NCBI RefSeq assembly: GCF_049959315.1
Contig: NZ_CP188201.1
DNA length: 64,000 nt
Direction: 5' to 3' (one strand)
Origin: Serratia proteamaculans_D
GTDB taxonomy: Bacteria > Pseudomonadota > Gammaproteobacteria > Enterobacterales > Enterobacteriaceae
The notes beneath the pieces are model-generated. The model ran no database searches, had not been told where the DNA came from, and saw only the letters and a program-made list of their open reading frames with translations. The position numbers were made by a program, and so were the translations under genes. Positions within the stretch are counted from its first letter, which is position 1; each line of letters opens with the position of its first letter. Positions 61,956-64,000 of the stretch are shown here, in pieces.

Positions 61956-62889
61956 CCCACGTGGCTTTTGCGCCGGGGTTGATCGTGCGATCAGTATCGT
62001 TGAACGCGCGTTGGAAATTTACGGTGCGCCTATCTACGTGCGCCACGAAGTGGTGCATAACCGCTACGTGGTGGACAGCCTGCGTGAGCGCGGGGCGGTG
62101 TTTATTGAGGAAATCACCGAAGTGCCGGACGGGTCGATTCTGATCTTCTCGGCGCACGGGGTTTCCCAGGCGGTAAGGGCAGAGGCCAAGGCGCGTGATT
62201 TAACCATGCTGTTTGACGCCACCTGCCCGCTGGTGACCAAGGTGCATATGGAGGTGGCGCGAGCCAGCCGCCGTGGCACCGAGGCTATCCTGATCGGTCA
62301 CGCCGGCCACCCGGAAGTGGAAGGTACCATGGGCCAGTACAGCAACCCGAAGGGCGGCATGTACCTGGTGGAGTCACCGGACGACGTGTGGAAGCTGCAG
62401 GTGAAGGATGAAAGCAACCTGTGCTTTATGACGCAAACCACGCTGTCGGTGGACGACACTTCTGAGGTGATTGATGCCCTGCGCCAGCGTTTCCCGAGCA
62501 TTATCGGGCCGCGCAAGGACGACATCTGCTACGCCACCACCAACCGTCAGGAAGCGGTACGCAACCTGGCCGGGGATGCGGACGTGGTGCTGGTGGTGGG
62601 GTCGAAAAACTCCTCCAACTCCAACCGTCTGGCAGAATTGGCGCAACGTGTTGGCAAACCGGCATACCTGATCGATTCTGCCGCTGACATTCAGGAAGCC
62701 TGGCTGAAGGACGCGCATAATATCGGCGTTACCGCAGGAGCTTCGGCCCCTGATGTGCTGGTACAGGATGTGATCAGCCGCCTGAAAGCGCTGGGCGGTG
62801 TCAACGTGCAGGAAGTCAGCGGTCGTGAAGAGAACATCGTGTTCGAAGTACCGAAAGAGCTGCGGGTTGATATCAAACAGGTCGATTAA
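61936..62889 (+). CDS. ispH: 4-hydroxy-3-methylbut-2-enyl diphosphate reductase
   Basis: A 317-residue iron-sulfur enzyme (E. coli 316) for the last MEP-pathway step, yielding IPP and DMAPP. Cluster ligands are Cys12 (RGFCAGV), Cys97 (DATCPLV) and Cys198 (DDICYATTNRQ); substrate histidines lie at His41 and GHAGHPEVEG. AGGAGGAG precedes ATG 61936; a frame open far upstream overlaps fkpB and was rejected. Last gene of the cluster. Confidence 0.98.
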   Translation: MQILLANPRGFCAGVDRAISIVERALEIYGAPIYVRHEVVHNRYVVDSLRERGAVFIEEITEVPDGSILIFSAHGVSQAVRAEAKARDLTMLFDATCPLVTKVHMEVARASRRGTEAILIGHAGHPEVEGTMGQYSNPKGGMYLVESPDDVWKLQVKDESNLCFMTQTTLSVDDTSEVIDALRQRFPSIIGPRKDDICYATTNRQEAVRNLAGDADVVLVVGSKNSSNSNRLAELAQRVGKPAYLIDSAADIQEAWLKDAHNIGVTAGASAPDVLVQDVISRLKALGGVNVQEVSGREENIVFEVPKELRVDIKQVD

Positions 62890-62910
62890 TCAGCATCGGC
62901 ATAATAAGTT

Positions 62911-62941
62911 AACGGGGAGCTTCGGCTCTCCGTTTTGTTTT
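62911..62941 (+). terminator. Terminator after ispH
   Basis: AACGGGGAGC-TTCG-GCTCTCCGTT with one G-U pair and a UUCG-type loop, followed by TTGTTTTT. The 255 bp after it are AT-rich with no gene. Confidence 0.85.
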
Positions 62942-63196
62942 TAGGGCACGGTACCCGGCAATGAAATTATTAAAAATGAGTTTAAGGGATGACTGATTCA
63001 AATTTTCTGTTACTTAAAGTCAAATTTGTTCTGACAATTTGAATTAACGGCAGAGGGAATGATTATATAGACAGTGATAAAGTTATTAAGGTTAATATCA
63101 TTAGGCTGCAATCTAAATAAACTCTGGTGCTGGTCAGCAATGGGCTGAAAGGTTAAATAACTAAATTAATTGGCGTTACAGATGTTTCTTATTTTA

Positions 63197-64000
63197 TTAA
63201 GTTCGTAGCTGGTCTACGGAATTTTGCTCTTTCTTCTGTAAATGAATTTTCATATGTTCAAGTAAACGACGAACCTTTACGGGTTGGCTGTCCCTGCGCG
63301 GCATAATGGCATAGCAACTAATATCCGGTAGTCGCCACTCTGGCAGTACCTCGACCAATTCACCTCGGTTCAATTCCTTTTCAACATTGACGAAGAAATT
63401 ACGGATGATGCCTTTACCGGCCAACGCCAATTCTTTCATCGCCATGCCGTTATTGGTAAATAAACGCCCGGTCATACGTAGTCGATGCTCATCGCCATCA
63501 GGGTGGAGCAGACGAACAAATTGTGGGTTCCCCAGAGGGGTAAAAGTGACCCATTGATGGTGCATCAACGCCTGCGGAGTTTCTGGCATGCCGTGGTTGG
63601 CAAGGTAGGCTGGCGAGGCGCATAGCACTTCGCGAAAGCGTGCCAGACGGGTAGAGACATAGCTGGAGTCAGCCATCACGCCGCCACGGATCGCCAGATC
63701 GATACGCTGGTTTATCAGGTCGATTTTTTCATCATGAATTTCCAGCCTCAGCGTGATGCGCGGGTGCTCGTCAAGGAAGCTTTGCAGTGCCGGCACCAGG
63801 TAATGAGTGGCAAACTCCGTCGAGGTAGCGACGCGCAGTTCCCCGGCCAGTTCACCGCGTAGCGCGGCAATACGTTGTTGTCCGCGTTCGGCGGCATGGA
63901 TCATCAATACGCAATCCTCATAAAAACACAGCCCGGCCTCGGTCAGGCTCAGTGAACGGGTAGAACGCAGAAGTAATTGAATGCCCAGCTCGTTTTCCAG
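63197..64000 (-). CDS. LysR-family regulator, 5' end cut by the window edge
   Basis: The reading frame is open to the last base (codon at 64000-63998). The visible 267 residues start inside the DNA-binding domain (LENELGIQLLLRSTRSLSLT), then the linker and the effector-binding domain (GELRVATSTEFATHYLVPAL). Perhaps 30-40 residues are missing. An internal ATG at 63907 is not the true start. It is the third LysR gene in the window and the promoter and target lie outside it. In E. coli ispH is followed by rihC. Confidence 0.9.
   Translation of the reverse strand: MENELGIQLLLRSTRSLSLTEAGLCFYEDCVLMIHAAERGQQRIAALRGELAGELRVATSTEFATHYLVPALQSFLDEHPRITLRLEIHDEKIDLINQRIDLAIRGGVMADSSYVSTRLARFREVLCASPAYLANHGMPETPQALMHHQWVTFTPLGNPQFVRLLHPDGDEHRLRMTGRLFTNNGMAMKELALAGKGIIRNFFVNVEKELNRGELVEVLPEWRLPDISCYAIMPRRDSQPVKVRRLLEHMKIHLQKKEQNSVDQLRT

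Overview
This 64-kb window looks like a chromosomal segment of an enterobacterium of the Yersiniaceae, most likely Serratia. Most genes recur in the order of the Escherichia coli 99-minute/0-minute region (leu tRNAs, rsmC-holD-rimI, prfC, osmY, yjjUV, deoCABD, serB-radA-nadR, ettA, slt-trpR, yjjX, gpmB, rob, creA, arcA, yjtD, thrLABC, yaaA, yaaJ, talB, mog, satP, dnaKJ, nhaAR, rpsT, ribF-ileS-lspA-fkpB-ispH), with proteins of near-identical length. Differences from E. coli: no yjjG, lplA or creBCD, and added hipBA remnant, UshA-like nucleotidase, NupC transporter, yfiRNB, regulator/oxidoreductase pairs and an MHS transporter. The genus is inference; no rRNA is present.

Layout. 1-3100: small membrane protein, three tandem tRNA-Leu(CAG) genes read leftwards from one stringent-type promoter, and a divergent LysR/aldo-keto reductase pair. 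3124-7928: translation and replication genes (rsmC, holD, rimI, prfC) with a degraded hipBA toxin-antitoxin locus where E. coli has yjjG. 7929-11546: an envelope/stress cluster (osmY, ytjA, a CsbD-like protein, yjjU, yjjV); osmY is preceded by a near-perfect sigma-54 promoter and a TGTC-N10-GACA dyad. 11779-19812: a periplasmic nucleotidase, a NupC-type nucleoside transporter and deoCABD, which together form a nucleoside salvage route with CRP sites; two copies of a dispersed palindromic repeat bracket deoCAB. 19964-24501: smp, serB, radA, nadR, with a NadR-type box in front of nadR. 24538-36844: oxidoreductase/LysR pair, ettA, the yfiRNB cyclic-di-GMP module, slt, trpR with its operator, yjjX, gpmB, rob, creA. 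36892-43975: arcA, a yjjY relic, yjtD and the attenuator-controlled thrLABC operon. 44037-50496: yaaA, an alanine symporter, talB, mog, an MHS transporter and satP. 50821-56796: dnaK-dnaJ behind a sigma-32 promoter, nhaA-nhaR, rpsT. 57187-62889: ribF-ileS-lspA-fkpB-ispH, tightly packed. The right edge cuts a third LysR gene.

The most interesting signals are regulatory: the sigma-54/GlrR-like promoter of osmY, four ACAA-N8-TTGT operators spaced exactly 30 bp in front of an antitoxin whose HipA partner has lost its middle, the NadR box at nadR, the repeat pair in the deo operon, and a yjjY frame carrying an in-frame amber codon inside the arcA upstream region. I saw no CRISPR array, prophage or intact insertion sequence.
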